Shown one piece after another: positions 19,068 to 28,175 of a stretch of DNA of 50,267 bases. This stretch comes from Planctomycetaceae bacterium (GTDB taxonomy: Bacteria; Planctomycetota; Planctomycetia; Pirellulales; Thermoguttaceae): NCBI GenBank assembly GCA_031269105.1, contig JAISZO010000203.1:1-50267 (forward strand). Direction: 5' to 3'. Under the pieces are notes generated by a model. The model worked only from the letters and a program-made list of their open reading frames with translations. It made no database searches and was not told where the DNA came from. The first letter of the stretch is position 1. The number at the start of each line of letters is the position of its first letter. The position numbers and the translations under genes were made by a program.

Positions 19068-19329
19068 TGATTTCTTTTGCTTTTGGCGCATACAAATTTC
19101 TTGAAAAGAATCGAAAATTGGTCAAACCGTATGAGAAATTTGTCAAAACGGTAGAGAAAAAAGATAAGATTTCAAAGTTAAAAAGTAAAGATAGAAAGGT
19201 AAATGGAAAAGGCGAGACGTGAAGAAAGCAACCGTATCAGAGTTGTTGAATACCTTGTTTGCCTAAATTAACAGTAAAGTAGAAATAGCAATGATTTTTT
19301 TAATTTTTTGTGAAACTCGTCTTCAAAAA

Positions 19330-19359
19330 TTAACCGAAACGGCACAAAAGTTGTATAAT
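19330..19359 (+). promoter_or_regulatory. Putative promoter upstream of the hibernation factor gene
   Basis: TATAAT at 19354-19359 with TTAACC at 19330-19335, spacing 18. It would give a leader of about 185 bases ahead of the GTG at 19551, including the hairpin at 19422-19453. Confidence 0.4.
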
Positions 19360-19421
19360 AAAAATGTGATGAAAATAAAACAAGACGCTAAACTTTCTAT
19401 TTTGCAATGAGATTTTTGTGC

Positions 19422-19453
19422 AGAAGACAAAAATAAAAACGTCTTCTTTTTAT
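19422..19453 (+). terminator. Terminator-like hairpin in the leader of the hibernation factor gene
   Basis: AGAAGAC and GTCTTCT form a 7-bp stem around a 12-base A-rich loop, followed by TTTTATT. It lies between the putative promoter and the gene, so it could be an attenuator, or the end of an upstream transcript. The stem is short. Confidence 0.4.
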
Positions 19454-19550
19454 TCAAGGAAAATCGGCTTGTGTTAGGAATTGCTTTTGAATCGGCTTTT
19501 TCTGCCGTTTTCCATTTCCATTCACTCATAAACCTAAAAGGAGTTGAATC

Positions 19551-19898
19551 GTGCAGATTAATGTTTCAACACGTCACGGTACTATTAGCGACGCGACAGA
19601 GCGAAAAATTCTGGCAAAGGTTGAAAAACTAGGACGTTATTTTGAACGTCTGACTCAAATTGAAGTCGTGGTTGATCTGAAAAGAGCGGACGAACCGCTC
19701 GTGGAAATTAATGTTTCTGCGGAACACAAACACGATTTTATTGCGAGTTATCAGTCGTCCGATCTTTGGGGCTGTATTGATCAGACTATTCACAAACTGG
19801 AACAACAGATAAAAAAATATAAAGAGAAAATCCAAACGTCTCATCGGGGCGACGCTCCTCCGAAAACGCTTACCGAGTTTGCGGCGGAAGCGGAATAA
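19551..19898 (+). CDS. hpf: Ribosome hibernation-promoting factor, short form (HPF/RaiA family)
   Basis: 115 residues. Binds the 30S decoding region and silences ribosomes in starvation or stationary phase. The beta-alpha-beta-beta-beta-alpha pattern is visible: MQINVSTRHGTISDATERKI, then IEVVVDLKRAD, VEINVSAEHKHDF, then the long basic helix IDQTIHKLEQQIKKYKEKIQ. It lacks the C-terminal dimerisation domain of long HPF, so it is a short form. The start is GTG, fixed by AAAAGGAG 8 bases upstream. A strong terminator follows, so it is a single-gene unit. The long leader with a hairpin may matter for its regulation. Confidence 0.9.
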   Translation: MQINVSTRHGTISDATERKILAKVEKLGRYFERLTQIEVVVDLKRADEPLVEINVSAEHKHDFIASYQSSDLWGCIDQTIHKLEQQIKKYKEKIQTSHRGDAPPKTLTEFAAEAE

Positions 19899-19960
19899 AC
19901 AAAAACTCAAAACGTTTTCCGCTTGATTTCTTTGAGAAGAAAAGACGCAAAGATTTTTCG

Positions 19961-19993
19961 GTAAAGACGCGGTTTATCGCGTCTTTACTTTTT
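19961..19993 (+). terminator. Rho-independent terminator after the hibernation factor gene
   Basis: A perfect 11-bp stem, GTAAAGACGCG and CGCGTCTTTAC, around a six-base loop (GTTTAT), followed by five T. It lies 63 bases past the stop of the hibernation factor gene. Confidence 0.9.
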
Positions 19994-20086
19994 GCATTGG
20001 TATGTTCTATTTGATCGAAATAAATCCTTTGCTTGCGCCGCAGCGACCGCGTTCTATCGTTTGTTTCCACAATTCATACTAGCGAC

Positions 20087-20114
20087 TTGCAATGATCGCG
20101 ATTTCTATTAAAAT
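20087..20114 (+). promoter_or_regulatory. Putative promoter for the NRAMP-like transporter
   Basis: TTGCAA at 20087-20092 and TAAAAT at 20109-20114, spacing 16, about 60 bases upstream of the ATG at 20173. Confidence 0.4.
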
Positions 20115-20172
20115 GTTGAAAAGTTTCCAATTTTGTCTTTCGCATTAAACTTTCATTAGGAGCAAAATACAG

Positions 20173-21726
20173 ATGTCCGAAAACCAGCAGGAACAAAGCA
20201 AAGGTCTTCCGATGACCGCGAAATGGGATCCGGAAAAATTAGAAAAAGAGAAAGCGGAACTTCGCGCGTTGGAGTCGCAGCCGTTTTTTACGCGGGCGAA
20301 AGCGTATATCAAGCGAAGCGGTCCCGGATTACTGCAAAGTGCAATGACGCTCGGCGCGGGAAGCGCCGCGGCGTCGGTTGTAGCGGGCGCGTCGTTTGGT
20401 TATAAACTTCTTTGGGTTCAACCGTTGGCAATGTTTCTTGGCGTGCTGATGCTCGGCGCTTTGAGCAATATCGTGCTGACGACCGGAGAACGTCCTTACA
20501 AAGCGTTCATGCGGGAATTGAGTATCATTCTCGTTTTTCTTTGGGCGTTTGGAACAATTTTCGCGTCGGTGATTTGGCACTTTCCGCAATACGGTCTTGC
20601 CGCCGGAGCCGCGAGGTCGCTCGTGACGGAATTTACCGGCGCGGAAATGGAAAACATGGTCGATAAAATCGACAAAACGACTCTTCAACCGGTCGTCAAT
20701 CCAGCGACAGGTCGACCGGAACAAGAAAAAAAATTCACGCCAACCGGTTACTTCACAAGTTTTGCCGTCGGACTTTTGATTCTGGCGATCAATTGTACGG
20801 TCGTTTTCAATTACGGAAGCGGCTCGAAAGGAATCAAAATTTACGAATGGTTTTTGCGGGCGATGATCGCGTTGGTGATTATAATGTTTGCGATTGTCGT
20901 CGTTGCCAATATCAGAAAGCTGCAATGGTTAGAGTTGCTGAAAGGGGTCGCCGGATATTACGGCATTCCCAATTCCAAACCGGAAACAATCACCACTGTT
21001 TTAGGAATGCTTGGCGCGGCGGTTGGAATCAATATGACGTTTCTCTATCCTTATTCATTGCTGGCGAAAGGTTGGGGAAAAGAACATAAAACGTTGGCGC
21101 GTTGGGATTTGGGTTTGTCGATGTTTTTGCCGTTTGCGATTGTTACTTCGCTCATTATGATTGCGATGACCGTTTCGGGAATTTACACCGGCGAGGACGT
21201 CGTCAACACGAATATTTCTCCGATTAAAGCCGCGGCGTCGCTGACCGGCGTTTTAGGAGAAAAACTCGGACGGCTTGTCTTTTATCTCGGTTTAATCGGC
21301 ATGACGTGCAGCGCCGTGAGTACGCACATGGTTGTTTGCGGTTTTACGATGTGCGAAATGTTAGGATTGGAATACACAAAAACGCGGTTTCGGTTGTTCG
21401 CATTAACGCCGTCAATTGGAGTGTTCGGCGTTGTTTTCTCGCTTCCGCTTTGGTTTCCCGTCGCGGCGTCGGCGATTTGTTTAACGATGCTTCCGGTCGC
21501 GTATTTTATTTTCCTGATTTTGAACAACAAACGCAGTTTCATTGGCGACGCGGTCGGCAAAGGACTGGGACGCGAAATTTTCAACGTCTTGCTTGTGATC
21601 GCATTGATTATGGCGACTATCGGCGCATTTGTCAAAGTGAAACAAGGCGTGTATGACAAAATTTTCCCGCCGAAAAAAGACAAACCTGTCGCTGTCCAAA
21701 CGGAAGTCGTTAATACGCCGAAATAA
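20173..21726 (+). CDS. Divergent NRAMP-related (SLC11-like) membrane transporter
   Basis: 517 residues with about 11 membrane helices. AGGAG (20158-20162) supports the ATG. The overall shape is that of Nramp metal-ion transporters: a polar N-terminus, then GPGLLQSAMTLGAG in helix 1, and FGYKLLWV directly after it. However, the helix-1 signature DPGN that coordinates the metal reads GAGS here. The helix-6 MPH motif is also absent: the region reads AAVGINMTFLYPYSLL. So the usual Mn/Fe ligands are missing, and classical Nramp activity is doubtful. It may belong to the NRAMP-related branch that moves other ions such as magnesium, or something else. An insert of about 30 polar residues (~157-190) sits between helices. 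Gene alone, with its own promoter candidate. Confidence 0.8.
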   Translation: MSENQQEQSKGLPMTAKWDPEKLEKEKAELRALESQPFFTRAKAYIKRSGPGLLQSAMTLGAGSAAASVVAGASFGYKLLWVQPLAMFLGVLMLGALSNIVLTTGERPYKAFMRELSIILVFLWAFGTIFASVIWHFPQYGLAAGAARSLVTEFTGAEMENMVDKIDKTTLQPVVNPATGRPEQEKKFTPTGYFTSFAVGLLILAINCTVVFNYGSGSKGIKIYEWFLRAMIALVIIMFAIVVVANIRKLQWLELLKGVAGYYGIPNSKPETITTVLGMLGAAVGINMTFLYPYSLLAKGWGKEHKTLARWDLGLSMFLPFAIVTSLIMIAMTVSGIYTGEDVVNTNISPIKAAASLTGVLGEKLGRLVFYLGLIGMTCSAVSTHMVVCGFTMCEMLGLEYTKTRFRLFALTPSIGVFGVVFSLPLWFPVAASAICLTMLPVAYFIFLILNNKRSFIGDAVGKGLGREIFNVLLVIALIMATIGAFVKVKQGVYDKIFPPKKDKPVAVQTEVVNTPK

Positions 21727-21827
21727 TGTCGAACTGTCCAAATGAAACGTAAATAAAAGATATTGGGTTGCGTTTTTTAGGCAACCTCTCATTGACAAAA
21801 TTTCCAGCGTCAGCGTTCTTTTGTCCT

Positions 21828-21853
21828 TCGGAAGTACCAAAAGGTACTTCCGA
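21828..21853. terminator. Perfect hairpin between convergent genes
   Basis: TCGGAAGTACC and GGTACTTCCGA form an 11-bp stem around AAAA. It lies between the ends of the transporter gene and the minus-strand autotransporter. There is no T run on either side, so its role as terminator is only likely from position. Just beyond it, 21889-21932 has repeated GAGAGTCAAAAT/GAGTCAATTTTGAC-like units. Confidence 0.5.
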
Positions 21854-21948
21854 ACATCGAATTTCTCTCAAAAAGAATCAAAATTGACACTCGGAGAGTC
21901 AAAATCGGCTCTCGGCGAGTCAATTTTGACTTGCCGATCTCGCGTCTT

Positions 21949-23961
21949 CTAAAACGTTTGCTGAAAACCGAACGTGGCAGTTTGGTAACGCGAACGATTT
22001 TCGCCGAAATCAACGTTGTAATCGATATATATCATCCGGCTGCGGTCGTCGGAAAGATTGATTTGTAATCCGAGATTCGCCGAGACGAACCCTTTGCCCA
22101 AATCAACGCCGCGTACTTCAAACGCCGGACCGCCCCCAAGAAACGACGCCCGCGAATAATAAGTTTGATCGCCGCCGAGTAAATATTTGTAAAACGCTCC
22201 GCCGTACAAACTGCGCGCCGAATCGCCGTATTCCGCGTTCAATCCGACGCGTCCGATATGCCGCGCGATCTCCGTTTTGCCGAAAGAAAGTCCAATCGCG
22301 GAATTGCCGGTTTCGTTCGCTTCTTTCTGAGAAAGGTACAAGTAATCGTAACCGACCGCCGGTTTGAGAATCAAAAACGTTCCGGTATAAATCGGACGAA
22401 CAATTTCCGCGCTGAACGTTCCCGTGTTTCCCTTGAAATTCGAGCGGAACGTTTGCGGCGTATCAAAAGAAACGTTTCGCGTCATGTCGTAATATTGATA
22501 ACCGTAACCGCCCCAAACTTTCAATTCTAGCGAGTCCCAAACGCGCGACGCCAGATACGCTCCCGCGAGAAAATCGTCTAATTCTGCCTTGCCGCGCGGA
22601 TGGCGAAGTTCAGGACGACCGTAGCCAAGCATGACGCCAAACGCGGTTTTGCCGCCGATAAGCGTTTGATCAAAACCGCCGACAAATCCGTAACCGTCAA
22701 GCGAATATCCCGCCGCATTTCCGTCGCTATGAACTTTGTTGTTCGCATAATACGGACGCAACCAAACCGCGCGACGGCTCGGCGCGGCGGCTAATCGATA
22801 CTGCGGACCGAAAAAGATATGTCCGTTTTGCGAATCCCAACCGACATGATCAAACGCCATTCTGCCGGGAGATGCAAGCGGCAACGCCATTGTTTCCGCG
22901 CGGATTTCGCCGGAAAGATCGTTGTAAAGCGTTCGTAACTCCGCGTCGCTCATGTTCCATGTCCGCTGCATGAACGAATTTAATGTAGGCGGTATCGCCG
23001 AATGATGAATCGCGTCCAACGTTTGCCCAACGCTTCGTTCATTCCAAGTTTGCGTAAAATTGGCGTAAGGATTCTCGCTGGGCGCGAATGTCAGCGAAAT
23101 CGATTTCTCGTCGATCGCTTTTTCCAACGTAAGCGCTCCGTACCGCGTTTGCGAAAGCCGCGCGTTGGCAAAAGCGCCGTCGATTGTTCCGTCGCTTTTA
23201 AGAATTTCTACCGTGAGCGGCGCAGCGCCGTAATTTCCATATTCCGGCGTAATAAGCAACATAGCCTCGTTGAGCGCGATATTATTTTCCGCCGTAATTT
23301 TTCCCGCATCTCCAAACGCATTGAGCGTAATACCAAGCGTCGCCGTCTTATCGAAAGATAAAGTATTAATGCCGTTTATTCGCAAATCGCCATTTGAACC
23401 GACAACGTTTAATGTCGTATTTTTGCCGATAGAAACGCCTTGATCGGCGTTCAACGTTCCGGCGCTATTCACGATAGAATTGTTATCGAAAAAGATTTTA
23501 CCGCTTCCCGCGTCCAAAAGCGTATCTTTCGATTGCATTAAATAAGCGTTATCGAAAACCGCCGCGCCGTTGAAAAGAATTTGACCGTAATTCGTCATCT
23601 CAATTTTTCCGCCGCCGGTAACGCCGAGAACGCCGGTTCCGTCAGACGTAAGAGACAACGCGGAATCAGCGTTGACTAACAATGTCGAACCGTTCCCCGT
23701 AACGAGCAACGTTCCTCGTCCGTCGGAATCTTGACCAAGAACAACGCCGTCCGCTTGAATCTTTTCTCCGTCGGCGATCAACTTAATTTCTTCCTCCGTA
23801 TTGCCGATAACAAGTTCGCCGTTCTCGGAACCCAAATTGATATTGATCTGCGCGTAAATAGCGAAATCCGTCAAAACCGTAGATAAAAATAAAACGTAAA
23901 AAATATTCCGAAATTGCTTCAATCTGACGACAGAAAAACTCAAATTTTGTGGGAAAGTCAT
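21949..23961 (-). CDS. Autotransporter-like outer membrane protein
   Basis: 670 residues. A signal peptide (residues ~20-38, ending IYAQ) is followed by a short beta-helical passenger (~40-300) with pertactin-type strands such as GTGVLGVTGGGKIEMTNYGQ. A linker follows, then a C-terminal beta-barrel of ~270 residues that ends in Phe (GFQQTF), as autotransporter barrels require. The barrel contains the alternating aromatic strands typical of the family (ELKVWGGYGYQYYDM). It would insert in the outer membrane and show the passenger outside. It is related, mostly in the barrel, to the larger protein at 38032-41424. The start at 23961 has no clear ribosome binding site. Passenger function unknown. 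Confidence 0.85.
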   Translation of the reverse strand: MTFPQNLSFSVVRLKQFRNIFYVLFLSTVLTDFAIYAQININLGSENGELVIGNTEEEIKLIADGEKIQADGVVLGQDSDGRGTLLVTGNGSTLLVNADSALSLTSDGTGVLGVTGGGKIEMTNYGQILFNGAAVFDNAYLMQSKDTLLDAGSGKIFFDNNSIVNSAGTLNADQGVSIGKNTTLNVVGSNGDLRINGINTLSFDKTATLGITLNAFGDAGKITAENNIALNEAMLLITPEYGNYGAAPLTVEILKSDGTIDGAFANARLSQTRYGALTLEKAIDEKSISLTFAPSENPYANFTQTWNERSVGQTLDAIHHSAIPPTLNSFMQRTWNMSDAELRTLYNDLSGEIRAETMALPLASPGRMAFDHVGWDSQNGHIFFGPQYRLAAAPSRRAVWLRPYYANNKVHSDGNAAGYSLDGYGFVGGFDQTLIGGKTAFGVMLGYGRPELRHPRGKAELDDFLAGAYLASRVWDSLELKVWGGYGYQYYDMTRNVSFDTPQTFRSNFKGNTGTFSAEIVRPIYTGTFLILKPAVGYDYLYLSQKEANETGNSAIGLSFGKTEIARHIGRVGLNAEYGDSARSLYGGAFYKYLLGGDQTYYSRASFLGGGPAFEVRGVDLGKGFVSANLGLQINLSDDRSRMIYIDYNVDFGENRSRYQTATFGFQQTF

Positions 23962-24360
23962 GTTTTTTATTGCAAAGAAAAATGTTTACTTGAATGCTAG
24001 GTAATATTTTAATTCTCTATTCCTAATAAAAGGAAGGCGGTGGAATCGTAGTAAAAAGTCGTGATTGATACAATACCTTTTTTCATAAATTCTTGGTATT
24101 TTCAGAAAATTTCTTTTGAGATTTTTCAAACACGAAAAATTTACAGACTTCAAGTAAAATCTTCTCCTTGCGGCGGTACAAAAATAACAATCAGTAAAAA
24201 ACTCATAGGCGGTATTTTTTTTCTAATCTTTCTTTTTCAATTGTTCGATACAAAGAAATGACAAAGTTTTTTCTCGTGAAATAGTTCGCGATTTTAAAAT
24301 GATGGTCTGACAAAAAACGAACGTTTTTTTGGCTTATTTTTCAAAAAGAAAGAAAACGCG
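23962..24360. other. AT-rich spacer between divergent genes
   Basis: Upstream region for both the minus-strand autotransporter and the plus-strand DUF11 protein. A 66-codon frame (24061-24261) is present but has no ribosome binding site and looks like chance. No firm promoter was identified. Confidence 0.5.
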
Positions 24361-27180
24361 ATGTGCGGTTTAAATGTATTTCAGTATTGGTTTCGGATTA
24401 GCATTGTTACTTTCCTGTTGGCGGGAATTTCGTTATTTATTTTTGCTCAAAACGCGAATAACGTCTCAATTCCTCAAAATCAGACGCAGCTTCATTCGCC
24501 GTATTCTTCAAATTCCGGCGCCGACAACGGCAGTTTGGTGAAAAAAGTTAAAAGATGGCTGAACGGAAACGACAACGATACGTCCGCCAATCAACCGCAC
24601 TATTCTCAATCGCCGGCAAATGTTCCGCCGATCCAACAGCAACAATCGCCGGGAGTCGTGCCGCAACAATATACCAACAGCATTACCGTTACGCCGCCGC
24701 GTCCTGAAATTATTTCGCCAGCCGCCGCGTCAACCAGTCCGGGACAATATGGAACGTCGCCTTATAACCCTTCAAGTAATCTCTCGTCGAGAAATACAAA
24801 TTACGGGACAAGAACGACGCTTTCGTCTCCCTTGCAACAAACTCCCGCAAGTTCGACGCCAACCGGAAGTTTTCTGTTGACTCAACGAGTCAATGAGTTG
24901 CAAAAAAAAGGAATTATTGATACGGGCATTGCGCCGCCGCCAATAAAAGAACGCGCGAATTTCAGCGGATTGCCAACTCCGCCGCCGGGATCAAAAGCAG
25001 AAACTCAAAAAAACGACGAAGAACAGCTTTCATCAGCGCAAAACGTCCGCACGATAGAAATGGAAACGGAGGAACAAAAAACAAAACCGAAAAAAACAAC
25101 AAAAGAGACGGTTGCAAAAATTCCCGCGCCGTTCCACGAGTTAAGTACGGAAGACGAAGTTCAGGAATCCGAAGAATCCGCTCATCGTTTTAAATCCGGT
25201 TCCGCTTCAAATAAACAGCAATTGACGTCAACCTCTCCGCCTTCGCGAAAACCGGAAAGTTTGCCGACGCTTGCCGACGAAAAAAACAGACCGACGCCGA
25301 TTACCCAAAACAGCCGTTTGATTAAACGAAATAGTCCGGTGTTGGAAATCGAAGCCGACGATATAAAAGAACTTATGGTCGGCAAAGAATCGACCTATCG
25401 TTGTAAAGTAACGAACAGCAGTTTGACTCCGGCGGAATCGGTTGTCGTAAATATTGAGATGCCGCGTTGGATGGAAGCGCGCACGCCGGAATTGAGTACG
25501 GGATTATCAACGATATTACCGCTCAACGGCGAATTTTATACCTTCCAATGGCAAGTTGGAAAAATTGAGCCGGGAAAAAGCGAAACGTTGCTCTTGCACG
25601 TGATTCCGCACGAGTGGAAATCGTTTGAGCTAAAAGTCGCTTACGATTTCAAGCCGATAGAAATTCAAGTGCCGATTGAAGTTCAGAAGCCGGTGATTGA
25701 AATGTCTTTGGAGGGAAAAAACGAAGTTCTTTGGGGGAACTTGGAATATTATAACCTCCGTATTAAAAATACCGGCAACGGAAACGCAGGCGAGATTAAA
25801 ATATTTCTTTTCGTGTCGGAAACGGAAGTTACTTCCACGACGATTCCTTCGTTGAAAGTCGGCGAAGAAAACGTTCAAGAAGTTACGGTTGTCGCTCAGC
25901 AATCCGGTAATTTACAAATCCGCGTGCGAGCGACGGGCGATTACGGTTTATCTGGGGAAGCGGCAAAACAAGTGATTGTGCATCGCGCCAATCTGGATTT
26001 AGATATTATCGCGCCGGAGATGCAATTTGTCGGCAACCCGATTGAATATCTATTGACGGCGAAAAATTCCGGTTCTGCAGCGGCGGAAAACGTAGCGCTT
26101 GAAGCGACATTGCCGCCCGGAGTCAAATATGTTTCCAGCACAGCCAACGGAAAATACGACGCGGAACAAAATTGCATTCGTTGGAACGTTAAGAAGATTC
26201 CGATTGGCGAATCGTTCGCTTGCTCGGCGACGTGCGAAGCGAAACGCGAAGGCAATTGCCAGATTGACGCAAATGTATCGGAAGCGACCGGCTTAGTGCA
26301 AACGGCAAGCGCAGGAACGCAAGTAACGGCGATTGCCGACGTGGATTTTCAAATCGAAAAACCGATAGGTCCTATTGCTATTGGAAAAACGGCGGAATAC
26401 GCTGTGATTATTTCCAACAAAGGCACCAAAGCGGCGGAAGGAATTGAAGTGGCGGCGTATTTTGAACCCAATGCGATTGAACCGGTTGCGGTAGAAGGCG
26501 ACGCGATCAACAAGGCGAATATCAATCTTGAAAAAAGCGAAGTCCTTTTTACGCCGATTCCGGTTTTGGCAGAGGGACAGTTGTTAAAGTACATTATTAA
26601 AGTCAAAGGTTTGACTTCCGGGCATCATAAAATGCAAGTTGCGTTGGTTTGTCGCTCGACAAAAACCAAATTAATGAAAGAGCAAGCGGCGTATTTTTAT
26701 CAAGGACAGAATAAAGGTTTGTCGCCGCCGCCAACGGGACTTGCCAATTCTTCTAGGACGACGTCGATTCCGGCGACAGCGACGCAACAAGTTCAAGCGA
26801 TCGAGCCGAAAAACATGACAAATATTCCGGCATTTGAAACGCCGTCGATAAATCCTCTCAACGGAAATGCGCCGAATCGCATGTTGGAAACGTTGCGAAA
26901 CCCGTTGCTTGACCGGAGTTATGAAGAAACGCACGTGGCTTCAGGCAATCAAAGAGGACTACCTTCGGAGACGTTGGCGAGAAATATGCAATTGGAATCA
27001 ACAGCGCCTCCCAGTTTGAGAAACGGTTCCAACAGCGTATTTTCTCCGCAGATTCCTAGCGCTCCGTCCACTCCGATTATACGGAGCGGCAATACCGGAT
27101 TGCGTCCATTGCCGTTGCAACCCGCGTCTCGAATTGATAACAATACGCCCCCAACGCCTCCCGCGTTAAATAATAATTGA
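24361..27180 (+). CDS. Secreted protein with DUF11/CARDB-like repeats
   Basis: 939 residues. A signal peptide or anchor spans ~12-30 (ISIVTFLLAGISLFIFAQ). Residues ~30-320 are a Pro/Gln/Ser/Thr/Asn-rich disordered region. About four Ig-like repeats of the DUF11 / COG1361 type follow (~325-760), each starting with a line such as ELMVGKESTYRCKVTNSS, NPIEYLLTAKNSGSAAAENV or GKTAEYAVIISNKGTKAAEG. The C-terminal ~170 residues are again low complexity. Such repeats make adhesive or structural rods at the cell surface in planctomycetes and other bacteria; that role is inferred. The ribosome binding site is weak (AAGAAAG). It stands alone and is followed by a dispersed repeat. Confidence 0.82.
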   Translation: MCGLNVFQYWFRISIVTFLLAGISLFIFAQNANNVSIPQNQTQLHSPYSSNSGADNGSLVKKVKRWLNGNDNDTSANQPHYSQSPANVPPIQQQQSPGVVPQQYTNSITVTPPRPEIISPAAASTSPGQYGTSPYNPSSNLSSRNTNYGTRTTLSSPLQQTPASSTPTGSFLLTQRVNELQKKGIIDTGIAPPPIKERANFSGLPTPPPGSKAETQKNDEEQLSSAQNVRTIEMETEEQKTKPKKTTKETVAKIPAPFHELSTEDEVQESEESAHRFKSGSASNKQQLTSTSPPSRKPESLPTLADEKNRPTPITQNSRLIKRNSPVLEIEADDIKELMVGKESTYRCKVTNSSLTPAESVVVNIEMPRWMEARTPELSTGLSTILPLNGEFYTFQWQVGKIEPGKSETLLLHVIPHEWKSFELKVAYDFKPIEIQVPIEVQKPVIEMSLEGKNEVLWGNLEYYNLRIKNTGNGNAGEIKIFLFVSETEVTSTTIPSLKVGEENVQEVTVVAQQSGNLQIRVRATGDYGLSGEAAKQVIVHRANLDLDIIAPEMQFVGNPIEYLLTAKNSGSAAAENVALEATLPPGVKYVSSTANGKYDAEQNCIRWNVKKIPIGESFACSATCEAKREGNCQIDANVSEATGLVQTASAGTQVTAIADVDFQIEKPIGPIAIGKTAEYAVIISNKGTKAAEGIEVAAYFEPNAIEPVAVEGDAINKANINLEKSEVLFTPIPVLAEGQLLKYIIKVKGLTSGHHKMQVALVCRSTKTKLMKEQAAYFYQGQNKGLSPPPTGLANSSRTTSIPATATQQVQAIEPKNMTNIPAFETPSINPLNGNAPNRMLETLRNPLLDRSYEETHVASGNQRGLPSETLARNMQLESTAPPSLRNGSNSVFSPQIPSAPSTPIIRSGNTGLRPLPLQPASRIDNNTPPTPPALNNN

Positions 27181-27654
27181 AGGCGCGACCCGCGCACGGA
27201 AAAGGCGAGAGGCGCTTCCTAAAACCTGTCATAATGGCGTCCCGAAACGTAAGCAAGGGTTTGGATAAGTTAAACGCTAAAAGTGAAAAGTTTCGCAAGC
27301 GGAATTTTTCGCTCTGGGATTGAAACAATCATTGGAGTAGCCGCGCAGCGGCGAAATCATGCGTAACCGGCGGTAAAACCGCCGGAAAGCGACGCGCAAG
27401 AAAACAATCAAGCCCCGCACGGGGCGAAATGATGTTCACTTTTCGTTTTTAACTTTTAACTTTCATCAACCACCCCGTCGGTCAACTCTGTTGACCGCCA
27501 CCCTCCACCGGAGGGGAATTTTGTTTTAGGTTGCAGGTTCTAGATATCACAACACGCGCGGTAATTCAATTAGTTTGTATAAGCGTATTGAGTCGTAATT
27601 TGAGTTTGTTCTCAATTTCTGGATCAATTTTGTCTGATAGTGTGTTTTCGCGAG
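27181..27654. other. Repeat-filled spacer
   Basis: Dominated by the reverse copy of the folded repeat (27278-27526). Before it, 27228-27260 has a copy of the GTCCCGAAACGTAAGCAAGGG motif family seen near 15143, 37460 and 41600. 27531-27654 is a remnant with no clear gene, possibly the decayed end of the IS5-like element. Confidence 0.6.
27278..27526 (-). repeat. Dispersed folded repeat, copy 2 (~250 bp, inverted)
   Basis: Near full-length copy, in reverse orientation, of 2163-2415. The stems GCCCC/GGGGC and CCGGCGG/CCGCCGG are preserved while their loops differ (GTGC-side change, TTTTA instead of TTGCA). One internal part is replaced: the GCGGGCGGCGTCAGCCGA stretch of copy 1 reads differently here (GCGGTCAACAGAGTTGACCG), but it again forms a hairpin. 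Confidence 0.8.
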
Positions 27655-27882
27655 TCAATCGTTTCGTCCTATTATCGTCCGTTCCACCTTCCAACGCTGA
27701 TGTTGTATCTTGCCGTTTGCCAAATCCGTCCGCTTCACCGTTTCAAACTCCCAACCGTAATTCTTTTTCACAAACTTCCGCATTTTTTCGCCGGAATATT
27801 CGTCGTCGGCAAGGATTTTGTGCAATCGCGGAACGTTCCGTCTTGCCGATTTAATGCAAGAACAGTTATCCAAAATTACCAA
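27655..27882 (-). pseudogene. IS5-like transposase fragment
   Basis: About 75 codons in a minus-strand frame match the C-terminal catalytic part of IS5-group DDE transposases: LHKILADDEYSGEKMRKF (the D/Y-x-G position), GWEFETVKR, then HQRWKVERT, the usual site before a FAWL motif. After VERT the frame continues for a few codons and stops at 27655. Upstream, the frame goes to a start at 28017 but does not look like transposase. A broken insertion-sequence remnant with no visible terminal repeats. Confidence 0.6.
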
Positions 27883-28090
27883 GTTACCGCTCTCCCTATT
27901 AGAAATCCTATTGAAAAACATCAGTGGAAAAAATCTTTGAAAACCCATTGTGAAATCTTCACGATTCTTCACGGCTTCGTGGTGAATTAAACCGTCGCTG
28001 ACGCTCCGGTCCGCCATTGTGTTGCACGCGAATTGAACCCAAACTCGCCGCCATCAAAAGATTTTTTTACAAAATTCAATTCCGCGAACC

Positions 28091-28118
28091 TGTTATCGAA
28101 AGAAAAAAACGATATAAT
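28091..28118 (+). promoter_or_regulatory. Putative promoter for der
   Basis: TATAAT at 28113-28118, with TGTTAT at 28091-28096 as a weak -35 (spacing 16). The ATG of der follows 58 bases later. Confidence 0.4.
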
Positions 28119-28175
28119 GAGAGCGTTAAATGAAATATAAAATACAAATTAAGAAAAATACGCAAAATAAACAAA

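Larger units (their letters stand above)
19068..19550. other. AT-rich spacer upstream of the hibernation factor
   Basis: No gene seen. It holds a promoter candidate (19330-19359), a hairpin followed by T residues (19422-19453), and the hpf ribosome binding site AAAAGGAG (19536-19543). Confidence 0.6.

Noticed and set aside
24061-24261. 66-codon frame with a hydrophobic end
   Set aside because: No ribosome binding site; AT-rich spacer gives such frames by chance.
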